From SZUA-36 sp963774415 (GTDB lineage: Bacteria; Pseudomonadota; Gammaproteobacteria; Xanthomonadales; SZUA-36), in assembly GCA_963774415.1 (NCBI GenBank), contig CAVZEU010000001.1:1-64000 (forward strand): a stretch of 64,000 nt of DNA. Direction: 5' to 3'. Made by a program: the position numbers and the translations under genes. The notes under the pieces are model-generated. The model ran no database searches and was not told the DNA's origin. It saw only the letters and a list, made by a program, of their open reading frames with translations. Below, piece by piece: positions 1 to 8,940 of the stretch. Position 1 is the stretch's first letter. Each line of letters opens with the position of its first letter.

Positions 1-2
1 TT

Positions 3-79
3 TGGCTCCCCGGGTCGGATTCGAACCAACGACCTAGTGATTAACAGTCACCCGCTCTAACCAGCTGAGCTACCGGGGA
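3..79 (-). tRNA. tRNA-Asn (anticodon GTT)
   Basis: A full cloverleaf reads on the minus strand: acceptor arms TCCCCGG/CCGGGGA, D-arm TAGCTCAGCTGGTTAGA, anticodon loop CTGTTAA giving GTT, T-loop GTTCGAA, and an encoded CCA. It lies at the very edge of the window, so any terminator is out of view. Confidence 0.95.
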
Positions 80-122
80 AGATTGGCAAGGCGCGGTATT
101 TTCGGTGCTTTGTGCCAATGAG

Positions 123-695
123 TCAAGGGCAAACAGCGTTACCGCGCCCGCCGGTCGCAAGCCTTATTCTACCAGTATTCGACAGGCTCAGGGTGCCCGC
201 GTGGGCGGTGCCGCGCTGGTCACAAAACGACAGGGTCGCATTGCTGCCGGCCGCGCTGCCGTCCGGGTAAAAACGCAGGCTTTTGCGGTAGCGTGAGCTG
301 CGGATCGTGAGAAACTCCACGGCGTTGCCGCGGCTCAGCAACGGCTCGCTTGCCTGCCGCTCGCGGTCGGCGTTGAGGTCGGCGAAAACGATCCAGCCGT
401 CGTGCCATTCGTTGCCGCCGCTGCAGGCCGGCCCCGCGCCGCTGTCCACCGCCGGGCACGCGACCGTTTGCACGTCGAGGCCGATGGCGCGGCTCCTGGC
501 CAGGTTGAGGTCCGTGCGCAGGCTGTGCATCGCGGTTTTCATGCGCAGGTTCCAGCCGAAGTCGCGGTAGGCCGGCACCGAGGCGGCCAGCAGGATGGCC
601 GCGATGGCCATGGCCACGATGAGTTCAAGAGCGGTGATGGCACGGCTTTTTGCAGCAAAACCCAAAGCTGGTGGACTCCGTTGTACAAACCACAA
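123..695 (-). CDS. Type IV minor pseudopilin, GspH/FimT family
   Basis: Probable minor pilin of a type IV pilus or type II secretion system, processed by prepilin peptidase and assembled at the inner membrane. Residues 17-40 carry a prepilin segment: a basic stretch (AAKSR), then A|ITALEL with the conserved Glu at +5 and a hydrophobic helix LIVAMAIAAILLAASVPAY. The residue before the cleavage point is Ala rather than the usual Gly. The C-terminal half has the GspH-like pattern (LRTDLNLARSRAI near residue 60, paired cysteines). The open frame begins with TTG codons and no clear ribosome site, so the start is uncertain; a TTG at 665 would give a shorter leader. It stands alone here without other pilin genes, which fits a scattered fimT-like gene. 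Confidence 0.75.
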   Translation of the reverse strand: MWFVQRSPPALGFAAKSRAITALELIVAMAIAAILLAASVPAYRDFGWNLRMKTAMHSLRTDLNLARSRAIGLDVQTVACPAVDSGAGPACSGGNEWHDGWIVFADLNADRERQASEPLLSRGNAVEFLTIRSSRYRKSLRFYPDGSAAGSNATLSFCDQRGTAHAGTLSLSNTGRIRLATGGRGNAVCP

Positions 696-929
696 GCCTG
701 CATTGCCCGGGATGCGGGCGTAATAGCAGGGCGCCTCGGGTTTTCGTCAGGGATGTTCCCGTAAGCGGCAGAGCCCGGCGGCGCCGGGCAGCTGCGGCCG
801 GGACCGCAACCCGCAGGAAGCGGATTCCGAGCGGCCGGGGAAGGCTCGAACGCGGACGCGATGGGCATGGAGGCGCCGGGTTCCGCTGCTCGCGGCCCCG
901 GTACGAGGTTGGTTGGCGGGGGCAGCGGC

Positions 930-2129
930 TTACAGGCCGGGAATCGTATCGAGCGCAGCTTCGATCCGACTGATGCAGGTCTTCAGGTTTTCCATGCTCG
1001 TCGCGTACGACAGGCGCAGGTGGCCCGGCGCGCCGAAAGCGGTGCCGGGCACCATGGCCACGCCCGCGTGCTCGAGCATCCAGGCGGCGAGTTCGACGTC
1101 GTCGCGGACATCGTCCATTTGATCGATCACACGCTTGAACGACGGGAAGGCATAGAAGGCGCCGTCGCAGGGCGGGCATTCGACCCCCTTTAGGTGATTG
1201 AGCGCGTCGATCAAATAAGCGTGCCGGCGCTGGTATTCCAGCCGCATGACCGTGACGCATTGCTGCGGGCCCGTCAGCGCTGCGACGGAGGCGGCCTGCG
1301 AAATGCTGCAGGCTCCGGACGTGGTCTGGCTCTGGATTTTCTGCATCTCCTTGATCAGCTTGACCGGGCCGGCGGCGTAGCCGATACGCCAGCCGGTCAT
1401 CGCGAAGGCCTTGGACACGCCGTTGATGATAACGGTCCTCGGCGCCAGGTCCGGGCACACGTTCAGCAGCGTCACGAAAGGCTCCCCGCCCCAGTAGATG
1501 TGCTCGTAAATATCATCACAGACGATGACGATCCTGGGGTGTTCGGCGAGCACCTCGGCCAGGGCCTTGTACTCCTCGGCGCTGTAGGCCTTACCCGTCG
1601 GATTCGACGGCGAATTGAGTATCAGCACCCGTGTTTCGGTCGTCAGCGAGGCGTGCAGTTGCTTGGGCGTGATCTTGAAGTCCGTTTCTTCCGTGGCGTT
1701 CAGGATGACGGGTTCGCCATCGGCCAGTTTGACCATGTCTGGGTAGGACACCCAGTACGGCGCCGGCAGCACGACTTCGTCGCCGGGATTGAGCAGGGCG
1801 ATGAGCAGGTTGAACAGTGCCTGTTTGGCGCCGTTGCAAACGGTGATCTCAGTGGCTTTGAAGTTGAGCTGGTTGTCGCGCTGGAACTTGGTGATGATGG
1901 CCTGTTTCAGCTCCGGCGTGCCGCCCACCGGCGGGTACTTCGTATCGCCGGCCCTGATCGCCTCGACCGCGGCTTCCTTGATGTGGTCCGGTGTGTCGAA
2001 ATCGGGCTCGCCAAAGCCCAGTGAAATGATGTCGTGCCCCTGCGCACGCAGCTCCGCCGCCTTCATGCTGACCGCGATCGTCGCGGCCGGCTTTATCTGC
2101 AAGACACGGTTGGAAATCCTGAACGGCAC
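930..2129 (-). CDS. aspC: Aspartate/aromatic aminotransferase, class I (subgroup Ib)
   Basis: Cytoplasmic PLP enzyme of fold type I that transfers the amino group between aspartate (or a related amino acid) and 2-oxoglutarate. Family features seen: SLGFGEPDFDTPDHIK near the N-terminus, NSPSNPTGK in the middle, DDIYEHIYW, and the PLP lysine in NGVSKAFAMTGWRIGY (about K240). At 399 residues it matches the Ib subgroup. The open frame extends upstream to a TTG, but I chose GTG at 2129: it has a GGGG purine run about 8 bases upstream, matches the family start (PFRISNRVLQIKPA), and a good sigma70 promoter lies just upstream, overlapping the extended frame. It is divergent from uvrB. Exact amino-acid preference cannot be read from the sequence. 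Confidence 0.92.
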   Translation of the reverse strand: MPFRISNRVLQIKPAATIAVSMKAAELRAQGHDIISLGFGEPDFDTPDHIKEAAVEAIRAGDTKYPPVGGTPELKQAIITKFQRDNQLNFKATEITVCNGAKQALFNLLIALLNPGDEVVLPAPYWVSYPDMVKLADGEPVILNATEETDFKITPKQLHASLTTETRVLILNSPSNPTGKAYSAEEYKALAEVLAEHPRIVIVCDDIYEHIYWGGEPFVTLLNVCPDLAPRTVIINGVSKAFAMTGWRIGYAAGPVKLIKEMQKIQSQTTSGACSISQAASVAALTGPQQCVTVMRLEYQRRHAYLIDALNHLKGVECPPCDGAFYAFPSFKRVIDQMDDVRDDVELAAWMLEHAGVAMVPGTAFGAPGHLRLSYATSMENLKTCISRIEAALDTIPGL

Positions 2130-2163
2130 ACGTCTACCCCGATGAATCTTCTGACCTGTAATG

Positions 2164-2192
2164 ATATCAGTATTGGTCACGGCGTTAAGCAA
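2164..2192 (-). promoter_or_regulatory. Sigma70 promoter for the aminotransferase gene
   Basis: On the minus strand TTGCTT (2192-2187) and TGATAT (2169-2164) are separated by exactly 17 bases. A start near 2157 would give a leader of about 28 bases before the GTG at 2129. This placement excludes the longer upstream reading frame as the normal start. Confidence 0.55.
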
Positions 2193-2239
2193 AAATTTGC
2201 TCTCCCGTCCTGGCGCCCGCCGTTGCCAGGCGGGTTATA

Positions 2240-4282
2240 ATGACAGGTTCGCTCAACCGGGAAGCCCTGTCCTTGCATTACAAAGATTTCGAGCTGATCA
2301 GCGACTACCAGCCGGCTGGCGACCAGCCGGCGGCGATCCGCACGCTGACCGAACAACTGCGGGCCGGGGAGCCGTACCTGACGCTGCTCGGCGTGACCGG
2401 TTCGGGCAAGACCTACACCATGGCCAACGTCATACGGGACCTGCAGCGGCCGACGCTGGTGATGGCGCCGAACAAGACGCTGGCCGCGCAGCTTTACGGG
2501 GAATTCCGCAGTTATTTTCCCAAGAACGCGGTCGAGTACTTCGTCTCCTACTACGACTACTACCAGCCGGAAGCCTACGTGCCCTCCTCGGACACCTACA
2601 TAGAAAAAGACGCGTCCATCAACGAGCACATCGAGCAGATGCGCCTCAGCGCGACCAAGGCGTTGCTGGAGCGGCGCGACACGGTCATCGTCGCCACCGT
2701 CTCGGCCATTTACGGCCTCGGCGACCCGACGCAGTACCTGAGCATGGTGCTGCACCTGTCGGTCGGGGAGATCATCGATCAGCGCAGGATCCTGCGGCAC
2801 CTGGCGGAGATGCAGTACAGCCGCAACGACATGGAGTTGCGCCGCGGCACCTACCGTGTCCGCGGCGAGGTCATCGACATCTTTCCCGGCGACGAGGAAA
2901 CCCGCGCGATCCGCATCGAGCTGTTCGACGAGGAGGTCGAATCGATTTCGCACTTCGACCCGCTGACCGGCGAGGTGACCGGGAAAAAACAGCGGGTGAC
3001 GATCTTTCCTAAATCGCACTACGTCACTCCGAGACAGACCGTGATCGACGCCGTGGCCGCCATCGGCGAGGAACTGGAAGTGCGCCTGGCGCAACTGCGT
3101 GACAGCCAGCGGCTGGTCGAGGCCCAGCGCCTGGAGCAGCGCACCCGCTACGACATGGAGATGATGCTGGAACTGGGCTACTGCAACGGCGTGGAGAATT
3201 ATTCCCGCCACCTCACCGGCCGCGGCCCCGGCGAGGCGCCGCCCACGCTGTTCGACTACCTGCCCGAGGACGCGCTGCTGATCCTGGACGAGAGCCACGT
3301 CATGGTGCCGCAGCTCGGGGCCATGTACCGGGGTGACCGGTCACGCAAGGAAAATCTCGTGACCTACGGCTTCAGATTGCCTTCCGCGCTTGACAACCGG
3401 CCGCTGAAGTTCGAGGAATGGGAGGAGCGGGCCGGCCAGACCATCTTCGTTTCGGCCACGCCGCGGGCCTACGAACTGCAGCGTTCCGGCATGGTCGTCG
3501 AGCAACTCGTCCGCCCCACCGGGCTGGTCGACCCGGAAGTGGAGATTCGCCCCGTTGCCGACCAGGTCGACGACCTGCTGTCCGAAATCGGCCGGCGCAC
3601 GGCGCTGGGCGACCGCGTGCTGGTGACGACGCTGACCAAGCGCATGGCCGAGAACCTGACCGAGTACCTGGCGGATCACGGCGTGCGCGTGCGCTACCTG
3701 CATTCGGACATCGAGACCGTCGAGCGGGTCGAGATCATCCATGATCTGCGGCTGGGTGAATTTGACGTGCTGGTGGGCATCAACCTGCTGCGGGAGGGGC
3801 TCGACATGCCCGAGGTCTCACTGGTGGCGATCCTGGACGCCGACCGCGAGGGGTTCCTGCGTTCCGATTCCTCGCTGGTGCAGACCATCGGCCGGGCCGC
3901 TCGCAATCTCCGCGGCAAGGCGATCTTGTATGCCGACACGGTAACCGGCTCGATGCAGCGGGCGCTTGACGAGACCGACCGGCGGCGGGCGCGGCAGCAG
4001 GCCTACAACGAGGCCCACGGCATCACGCCGAAGAGCATCGAAAAGGCGGTGCGCGACATCATGGAGGACGCCCACACGATGGCCCCGGGCGCGAGGCTGG
4101 AGACACGGAAAGTCGCCGAGGAAGCGGCCCGTTACCGCCACATGACCCCGGCCCAGCTCGGCGCGCAGATCGAGCAGATGGAAAAAGAGATGATCCGCCA
4201 TGCGGAGATGCTCGAATTCGAGGAGGCCGCAGAAATCCGCGACCGCATTCAGCAACTGAAAGAGCAGGTGTTGAAGCAGTAA
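2240..4282 (+). CDS. uvrB: UvrB, excinuclease ABC subunit B
   Basis: DNA-damage-verifying subunit of nucleotide excision repair; it is loaded by UvrA, opens the damaged duplex and recruits UvrC. Seen: Walker A GVTGSGKT (residues about 51-58), the beta-hairpin region VSYYDYYQPEAYVP, helicase motifs LDESHVMVPQ and GINLLREGLDMPEV, QTIGRAARN, and a C-terminal UVR motif that contacts UvrC (EMIRHAEMLEFEEAAEIRD). 680 residues is normal. The ATG at 2240 overlaps a TATAAT-like box at 2236-2241. If that box is the real -10, translation would start at the in-frame TTG at 2273, which has GGGAAG about 8 bases upstream and fits the family N-terminus. Divergent from the aminotransferase. Confidence 0.98.
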   Translation: MTGSLNREALSLHYKDFELISDYQPAGDQPAAIRTLTEQLRAGEPYLTLLGVTGSGKTYTMANVIRDLQRPTLVMAPNKTLAAQLYGEFRSYFPKNAVEYFVSYYDYYQPEAYVPSSDTYIEKDASINEHIEQMRLSATKALLERRDTVIVATVSAIYGLGDPTQYLSMVLHLSVGEIIDQRRILRHLAEMQYSRNDMELRRGTYRVRGEVIDIFPGDEETRAIRIELFDEEVESISHFDPLTGEVTGKKQRVTIFPKSHYVTPRQTVIDAVAAIGEELEVRLAQLRDSQRLVEAQRLEQRTRYDMEMMLELGYCNGVENYSRHLTGRGPGEAPPTLFDYLPEDALLILDESHVMVPQLGAMYRGDRSRKENLVTYGFRLPSALDNRPLKFEEWEERAGQTIFVSATPRAYELQRSGMVVEQLVRPTGLVDPEVEIRPVADQVDDLLSEIGRRTALGDRVLVTTLTKRMAENLTEYLADHGVRVRYLHSDIETVERVEIIHDLRLGEFDVLVGINLLREGLDMPEVSLVAILDADREGFLRSDSSLVQTIGRAARNLRGKAILYADTVTGSMQRALDETDRRRARQQAYNEAHGITPKSIEKAVRDIMEDAHTMAPGARLETRKVAEEAARYRHMTPAQLGAQIEQMEKEMIRHAEMLEFEEAAEIRDRIQQLKEQVLKQ

Positions 4283-4353
4283 CTATCCGTGTATGCCGCG
4301 TTCTGTCCGCGGAGGATAATAATCGTCCGCCGGTCAGATCGGGGCCTGGCCGC

Positions 4354-4701
4354 CTATTGCGATGCCTTCGACGCCTCCAATGCGGCGTCGCAGGCCTGTT
4401 TCGTCATGTAGCAGGGGTTGCCGATCTGTGAGCGGTCGTTCACGCTGACGACTTCCTTGCCGTTTTTCTGCTTGGTCACGGCCAACAGTTTGTCCGGCCG
4501 AAATGCCCGCACCTGGTAGATGCAGACCTCCCAGTTGGCGCTTTGCGGCAACTTGATGACCTCGAGACTGTCGGCGCCGTACATGCAGGTGGCGTAGTCG
4601 AGATACTTGCTTTCCCCGGCTTTGTATTCACAGGCAATCGCTGTGCCGCAGCAGGCTATCAGCAGGATGCTGAGTGCGGCGGTCAGGATATTCGGTTTCA
4701 T
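4354..4701 (-). CDS. Small exported protein of unknown function
   Basis: I do not recognise a family. The 115-residue product starts MKPNILTAALSILLIACCGTAIA, a typical signal peptide with a likely cleavage after AIA, and leaves a mature domain of about 90 residues with five cysteines, suggesting disulfides in the periplasm. The start at 4701 is chosen because AAGGAGA precedes that ATG by about 8 bases; the frame also extends eight codons upstream without a better signal. It faces uvrB tail to tail (about 70 bases apart) and has no evident operon partner. Confidence 0.65.
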   Translation of the reverse strand: MKPNILTAALSILLIACCGTAIACEYKAGESKYLDYATCMYGADSLEVIKLPQSANWEVCIYQVRAFRPDKLLAVTKQKNGKEVVSVNDRSQIGNPCYMTKQACDAALEASKASQ

Positions 4702-4933
4702 GACCGTTTCTCCTTTTTCAACCACGCTTTGCCGGCATCCGGCCCTTTCAGGGGACCCGATTTTAACGCCGGATTATCAAAGCGTTACCGATGAGTGAAA
4801 CACGTGCGGGACGAAAGCATGATGATCTGCATCAACAAATGCCGGATTGGACTACCGGCAGGCCCGGCACGGCGGATTAACCGGTGTCAGGTCATTCCCG
4901 CGTGAGCGGACGTCTGCCGCGGCGGCCAGGGCA

Positions 4934-5848
4934 TCAGTGTCGGCGGCACGCCGCGGGCAGCACGGCCGTGCTCAAATCGTAATTGTCCGGCCCCAGCACC
5001 CGCTGGATTTGCCGCAGGGGACCGTCGATGGCCCGCCATTGGGCCGCGGCCTTGCCGGCGTCGAAGCGCCTCACGTTTTCGTCCTCGCCGCTGTAACGCC
5101 AGCCGTGCACGGCGACCCCCAGCGGCCCGAAGGTTTCCACCACGTCGTCGAGGTTCTTGCGCTTGTCGTCCACCGCGACGATCGCGGCCGGCAGCGGCGT
5201 GCCGGTCTTTCGCAGCAGGGCATAGAGCATGCGGCCCTTGTGCTGGCCGGTGGTCAGGAACACGCCGTCCTCGTAACGTGACGGGCGGCCGTTCTCGACC
5301 GGCACGAATGGCTGCGGGTAGCCGCCGGGTGGGCCGATGGCGGAGCGTGAAAAGTCCATGCCGTTGCGGCGCAGTTCCCGGAACGTCTGCAAACGGTAGT
5401 CCGTCCCGCGCGAGGACACGACGATCACGGGCAGGCCCAGTGCCTGCACATTTTTCACCTGGCGGGCGGCGTCCTTTTGCGTGGGCCGCATGGCGCTGGC
5501 GAAAAACAGCGCGCCCTGCACGGCGAAGCGGTTGCCGGTGTTGCGGGGATTGCAGGGGTCCTCGCGGCTCAGGCGCTTCTGCCATTCGTACCACTGGTCC
5601 GAGCCGAGCCCCTGTGCCATCGCCAGCAGCGTGTTGTCGAGATCGAACACCACCAGCACGCGGTCCTTGCCCAAACGCCCGGCAAGCGCCGTCGCGTCGG
5701 CGGTGACAGCGGCCAGGTCCGCGCTTTCGCGCACTTGAGACTGCACCGGGTTATCGCCGCCCGGGCGCGGGGGCACGGCCGTGCAGGCGGCCAGGAAGCA
5801 AGTAAGAAGGAGGACCGGGTAGCAGCCTGCTCGCTGTGGGTGTTGCAT
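4934..5848 (-). CDS. HAD-superfamily lipoprotein, DUF2608-like
   Basis: Predicted envelope lipoprotein with a haloacid-dehalogenase fold, so probably a phosphatase of unknown substrate. From the ATG at 5848 the first residues form a lipoprotein signal ending LTCFLAAC, with Cys as the lipid site. HAD motif I is VVFDLDNTLLA, with the DxD nucleophile pair. The following LGSDQWYEWQ and the VVSSRGTDYRLQTFREL segment (motif II region) match what I recall of DUF2608 proteins. VAVDDKRKNLDDV near residue 220 supplies the acidic motif. An alternative start 16 codons upstream would bury the lipobox, so 5848 is preferred. Monocistronic, divergent from the dehydrogenase at 6033. Confidence 0.75.
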   Translation of the reverse strand: MQHPQRAGCYPVLLLTCFLAACTAVPPRPGGDNPVQSQVRESADLAAVTADATALAGRLGKDRVLVVFDLDNTLLAMAQGLGSDQWYEWQKRLSREDPCNPRNTGNRFAVQGALFFASAMRPTQKDAARQVKNVQALGLPVIVVSSRGTDYRLQTFRELRRNGMDFSRSAIGPPGGYPQPFVPVENGRPSRYEDGVFLTTGQHKGRMLYALLRKTGTPLPAAIVAVDDKRKNLDDVVETFGPLGVAVHGWRYSGEDENVRRFDAGKAAAQWRAIDGPLRQIQRVLGPDNYDLSTAVLPAACRRH

Positions 5849-6032
5849 CCGTTCATGATATGCCATTCCCGCGGAAGCGGGAACCTCCCAACGCATCGTC
5901 GCCCCGGCGGCAGCGGGGATTGCGCCGTTCCCGGGTTACGCTATTCACGGCCCCGGGATGACGTGCTTTCACGACGTAACGTACAATGACGCCTGCGGAA
6001 ATCACCGTGACGCGAAGGGCAACGGGTAAGCA

Positions 6033-7370
6033 ATGCAGATTTCAATCATCGGCGGCGGCTACGTTGGGCTGGTCAGCGGCGCCGGCCTGGCGGAAGCGGG
6101 CCACAAGGTGCTGTGCATGGATATCGACAGCGAGCGCGTCCGGCAACTGCGGCAGGGACGCGCGCCGATTTTCGAGCCCGGTCTCGACGAGATGCTGGCC
6201 GCCAATATCGAGCGCGGCCGGATTGCCTTTACCGACTCCATGGCGGACGCCGTCGGGCACGCGGCGGCGCTGATGATCGCGGTCGGCACGCCGCCGTCCG
6301 AGGACGGCTCGGCGGACCTCGCCCACGTGCTGGCCGTGGCGCGCGCTATCGGCGAGAACCTGTCCAAACCGTTGCTGGTCATCGTCAAGTCGACCGTGCC
6401 GGTGGGTACCTGCGACCGCGTACGCGCCGAAATTCAGAAACGGCTCGACGAACGCGGCGCGGCGGTGGAATTCCAGGTTGCGTCCAACCCCGAATTTTTA
6501 GCCGAAGGCGCCGCCATCAAGAACTTCATGCAGCCCGACCGCATCGTCTGTGGGGTCGAAGACGGGCACAGCGAAGAACTGTTGCGCGAGATTTACGCGC
6601 CGTTCAACCGCCACCATGAGAAGATGATGTTCATGGACGTGCGCTCCTCGGAGCTGACCAAGTACTCGGCCAACGCGATGCTGGCCAGCCGGATCAGCCT
6701 GATGAACGAACTGGCCAACATCGCCGAGCGTGTCGGCGCCGATATCGAGCAGGTGCGCCAGGGCATCGGCTCGGATCCGCGCATCGGCTACTCCTTTATC
6801 TACCCCGGCCCGGGCTACGGCGGCTCCTGCTTTCCGAAGGACGTGCGCGCACTCGCCAGCACCGCCGCCGGGCACGGCGTGGAGGCGCGCATGCTCGAGG
6901 CCGTTAACACGGTCAACGACCGGCAGAAGAAGCGCTTGTTCGAAATGCTCGACGAGCAGTTTGGCGGCGACCTTGACGGGCGTTGCATCGGCCTCTGGGG
7001 CCTGGCCTTCAAGCCCAATACCGACGACATGCGCGAGGCGCCGAGCCGGGTGCTGATTGAAGCCCTGCTCGCTGCCGGCGCCATGGTACGCGCGCACGAC
7101 CCGGAAGCGATGCCGGGGGCGTTGCGCGATTATGGTGGCAACGAGCATTTTTCCGTGCACGATAACGAGTATGAGGCGGCCGCGGGCGCGGACGCGCTGG
7201 TGCTGGTGACCGAGTGGAAGCTTTACTGGGTGCCGGACTACGAGCGCCTCGGCAAAATAATGCGCCAGAAGCTGCTCGTCGACGGCCGCAATGTCTGGCC
7301 CCGGGGCAAGGCCCTGGAGCACGGCTTCACCTGCCTGGGCATCGGCCGGCAACCGGCGGGGCAGTCCTAA
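6033..7370 (+). CDS. ugd: UDP-glucose 6-dehydrogenase
   Basis: Oxidises UDP-glucose to UDP-glucuronate with two NAD+ in the cytoplasm. Seen: N-terminal Rossmann motif ISIIGGGYVGLVSG, the loop VASNPEFLAEGAAIKNF, and the catalytic cysteine in PGYGGSCFPKDVRAL (C266). The C-terminal UDP-binding domain has GLAFKPNTDDMREAPS. 445 residues is typical. Together with the UDP-glucuronate decarboxylase at 8941 it would supply UDP-glucuronate and UDP-xylose, plausible donors for the glycosyltransferases at 19-32 kb. A GDP-mannose dehydrogenase is the alternative from fold alone, but pairing with a UDP-xylose synthase favours UDP-glucose. Confidence 0.93.
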   Translation: MQISIIGGGYVGLVSGAGLAEAGHKVLCMDIDSERVRQLRQGRAPIFEPGLDEMLAANIERGRIAFTDSMADAVGHAAALMIAVGTPPSEDGSADLAHVLAVARAIGENLSKPLLVIVKSTVPVGTCDRVRAEIQKRLDERGAAVEFQVASNPEFLAEGAAIKNFMQPDRIVCGVEDGHSEELLREIYAPFNRHHEKMMFMDVRSSELTKYSANAMLASRISLMNELANIAERVGADIEQVRQGIGSDPRIGYSFIYPGPGYGGSCFPKDVRALASTAAGHGVEARMLEAVNTVNDRQKKRLFEMLDEQFGGDLDGRCIGLWGLAFKPNTDDMREAPSRVLIEALLAAGAMVRAHDPEAMPGALRDYGGNEHFSVHDNEYEAAAGADALVLVTEWKLYWVPDYERLGKIMRQKLLVDGRNVWPRGKALEHGFTCLGIGRQPAGQS

Positions 7371-7377
7371 CGGGCCC

Positions 7378-7415
7378 TTTCGTAAAAAAAAAGCGGGGCG
7401 AAACCGCCCCGCTGT
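7378..7415 (-). terminator. Rho-independent terminator of the gene at 7457
   Basis: The stem AGCGGGGCG / CGCCCCGCT around an AAAC loop is followed, on the minus strand only, by an uninterrupted run of nine T. It ends the minus-strand gene at 7457-8518 and lacks a T-run in the ugd direction. Confidence 0.85.
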
Positions 7416-7456
7416 GTAAGGCCCCCTTGCTGGGGCGCCTGGAGAACTACGATTCT

Positions 7457-8518
7457 CTATTGCACGGTGAAGTCAACCTCGCAGGTCGGGTCGATGACGT
7501 ATTCGGTGGAATCACCGGAGACGACCGTGATGGTGTAGTCTCCGGGGGCCAGTCCCTTCGTCTTCATGTTCAAGGCCCAGTAGTCGTCGCCGAACGTGAA
7601 TACGTTGCCGTCATCGCCTTGTCCGGCGGTGTCGACGCTGTCCAGGTCGACGACATCGTTTGTACCTGCGCCGTTGTAGGTGAGCTGCATCACGGGTGCG
7701 GCCGAGATGTCGGCACCGGTCATCAGCGTGCCCTCATCGTCCGCGAGCGTCATGCGCAACGGCAGGACACGGTTCTTTTTCTTCAGCACGACCGGTGCGT
7801 CGAGCGGTGCGACAAAGCCGTCACAGGCATATGCCGGCCCCGCGGGAGGTGCACCGCCGATCAGAACCTGGATGTCGGTCCTGGCGACTACGTTGCCGCC
7901 GGAATCCTTGGCCAGGAAATAGATCGCGTAGGTTCCGGGAATGTCCGGGTCATAGGTAACCGGCGTCCAGGCGTATCGCCACGATTGCTGCAGCACGTTG
8001 TTGTTGGCGATCAAGTTATCGTAGCTGGACTGATCCGTGGCCTCTGTCCCGCCGCCGTTCGGCGTTGAGTTTGTGCCGATACTGTGGTCGTACCATCCCG
8101 GTATAATGGGGTCGAACGTCACGAAATCGGTTCCCAATCCCGGGTCTTGGTCCAGACCCAGTTCATAGGTCAGGTCGTCGATGTTCAGTGCTGTGCTGTC
8201 ATCGTAGTTGGTGTTAACGGTGAATTCGAAATTCCACGCTCTGTCTTTCGAAACGTTATAAAGGGTTTCGGCCAGGGTGTAGCTGTAGGTGCCGTCGCCA
8301 TTGCTGTGCGTGATGCCCACATAGGGAACTTTGGCGCGCAGCCCCAGTTCGATGCCATTTTCGCGGTCGGTCGTAAAATAGCCGTTTGAGTTGCCGGTAC
8401 CGAAGATAACGTCCGGTGTCACGTTTTGGTCGTATTCCACCTGGGCCAGCGCGCTGACCGAGAATCCGACAGCGGCACAGCCGATAATGCTCATTCCTAG
8501 ATTCGATAGTTTTCTCAT
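7457..8518 (-). CDS. Exported protein with a PxKF-like C-terminal domain
   Basis: Function unknown. The 353-residue product starts with a signal peptide (MRKLSNLGMSIIGCAAVGFS, then VSALAQ, probable cleavage after ALA). The mature part is acidic and rich in Asp, Asn, Gly and Thr, as in secreted beta-sandwich proteins. Near residue 245 the segment VVLKKKNRVLPLRMTLADDEG resembles the PxKF repeat found at the end of many bacterial surface proteins. I take the ATG at 8518, which AAGGAG precedes with 8-base spacing; a TTG two codons upstream is less likely. It has its own terminator and is divergent from the UDP-xylose synthase gene. Confidence 0.65.
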   Translation of the reverse strand: MRKLSNLGMSIIGCAAVGFSVSALAQVEYDQNVTPDVIFGTGNSNGYFTTDRENGIELGLRAKVPYVGITHSNGDGTYSYTLAETLYNVSKDRAWNFEFTVNTNYDDSTALNIDDLTYELGLDQDPGLGTDFVTFDPIIPGWYDHSIGTNSTPNGGGTEATDQSSYDNLIANNNVLQQSWRYAWTPVTYDPDIPGTYAIYFLAKDSGGNVVARTDIQVLIGGAPPAGPAYACDGFVAPLDAPVVLKKKNRVLPLRMTLADDEGTLMTGADISAAPVMQLTYNGAGTNDVVDLDSVDTAGQGDDGNVFTFGDDYWALNMKTKGLAPGDYTITVVSGDSTEYVIDPTCEVDFTVQ

Positions 8519-8940
8519 CACCAATCTCCTTTCAATGTTTAGCTGCCTTTGCGAGCCTCTTTACCGTATGTATGCACTTCCGTATAAACGCGGTACCCGT
8601 GTGGACAAAGCCGGAACGTTTGACAACAACACGTCTTCCGCATTGTTACAGGCGAGTTCCATCGAACTTTGGATACCCCCATTGGTTGGCACTTTCACGG
8701 AGCGGATGCCGGAGGCATTCGATCGCTCGGGTGGCTTGAATTTCTACACTCGCATTTTGTTTGCCACAGAACAGCCACACAACTGTTAACAATGACAGTG
8801 TATGATCGATAATCTGTCAGTCACGGCCTGTCACGCAAAGTTGGCCCGCACAAACAATGTGCACTCCCGCGGCAATTGGGATAACCTTCGCAGGCAGCAA
8901 AGAGGGTTGAAAGTAGCTGGGACGCTGCGGCGGGAATCTC
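8519..8940. other. Divergent intergenic region, no gene
   Basis: About 420 bases between two divergent genes, visibly more AT-rich than its neighbours. It holds several promoter-like boxes, including TTGCCA with TGTTAA 17 bases on (plus strand, about 8760-8790) and an isolated TTGACA near 8620. I see no coding frame, RNA gene or long repeat. None of the boxes is strong enough to assign. Confidence 0.5.

Noticed and set aside
625..1458. 277-codon and other long frames opposite or beside the aminotransferase
   Set aside because: They are high-GC shadow frames, rich in Arg and Pro, without start signals or motifs.
2223..2241. Complete sigma70 promoter for uvrB
   Set aside because: TATAAT is present at 2236-2241 but no -35 element stands 16-18 bases upstream (the nearby TTGCCA is only 7 bases away).
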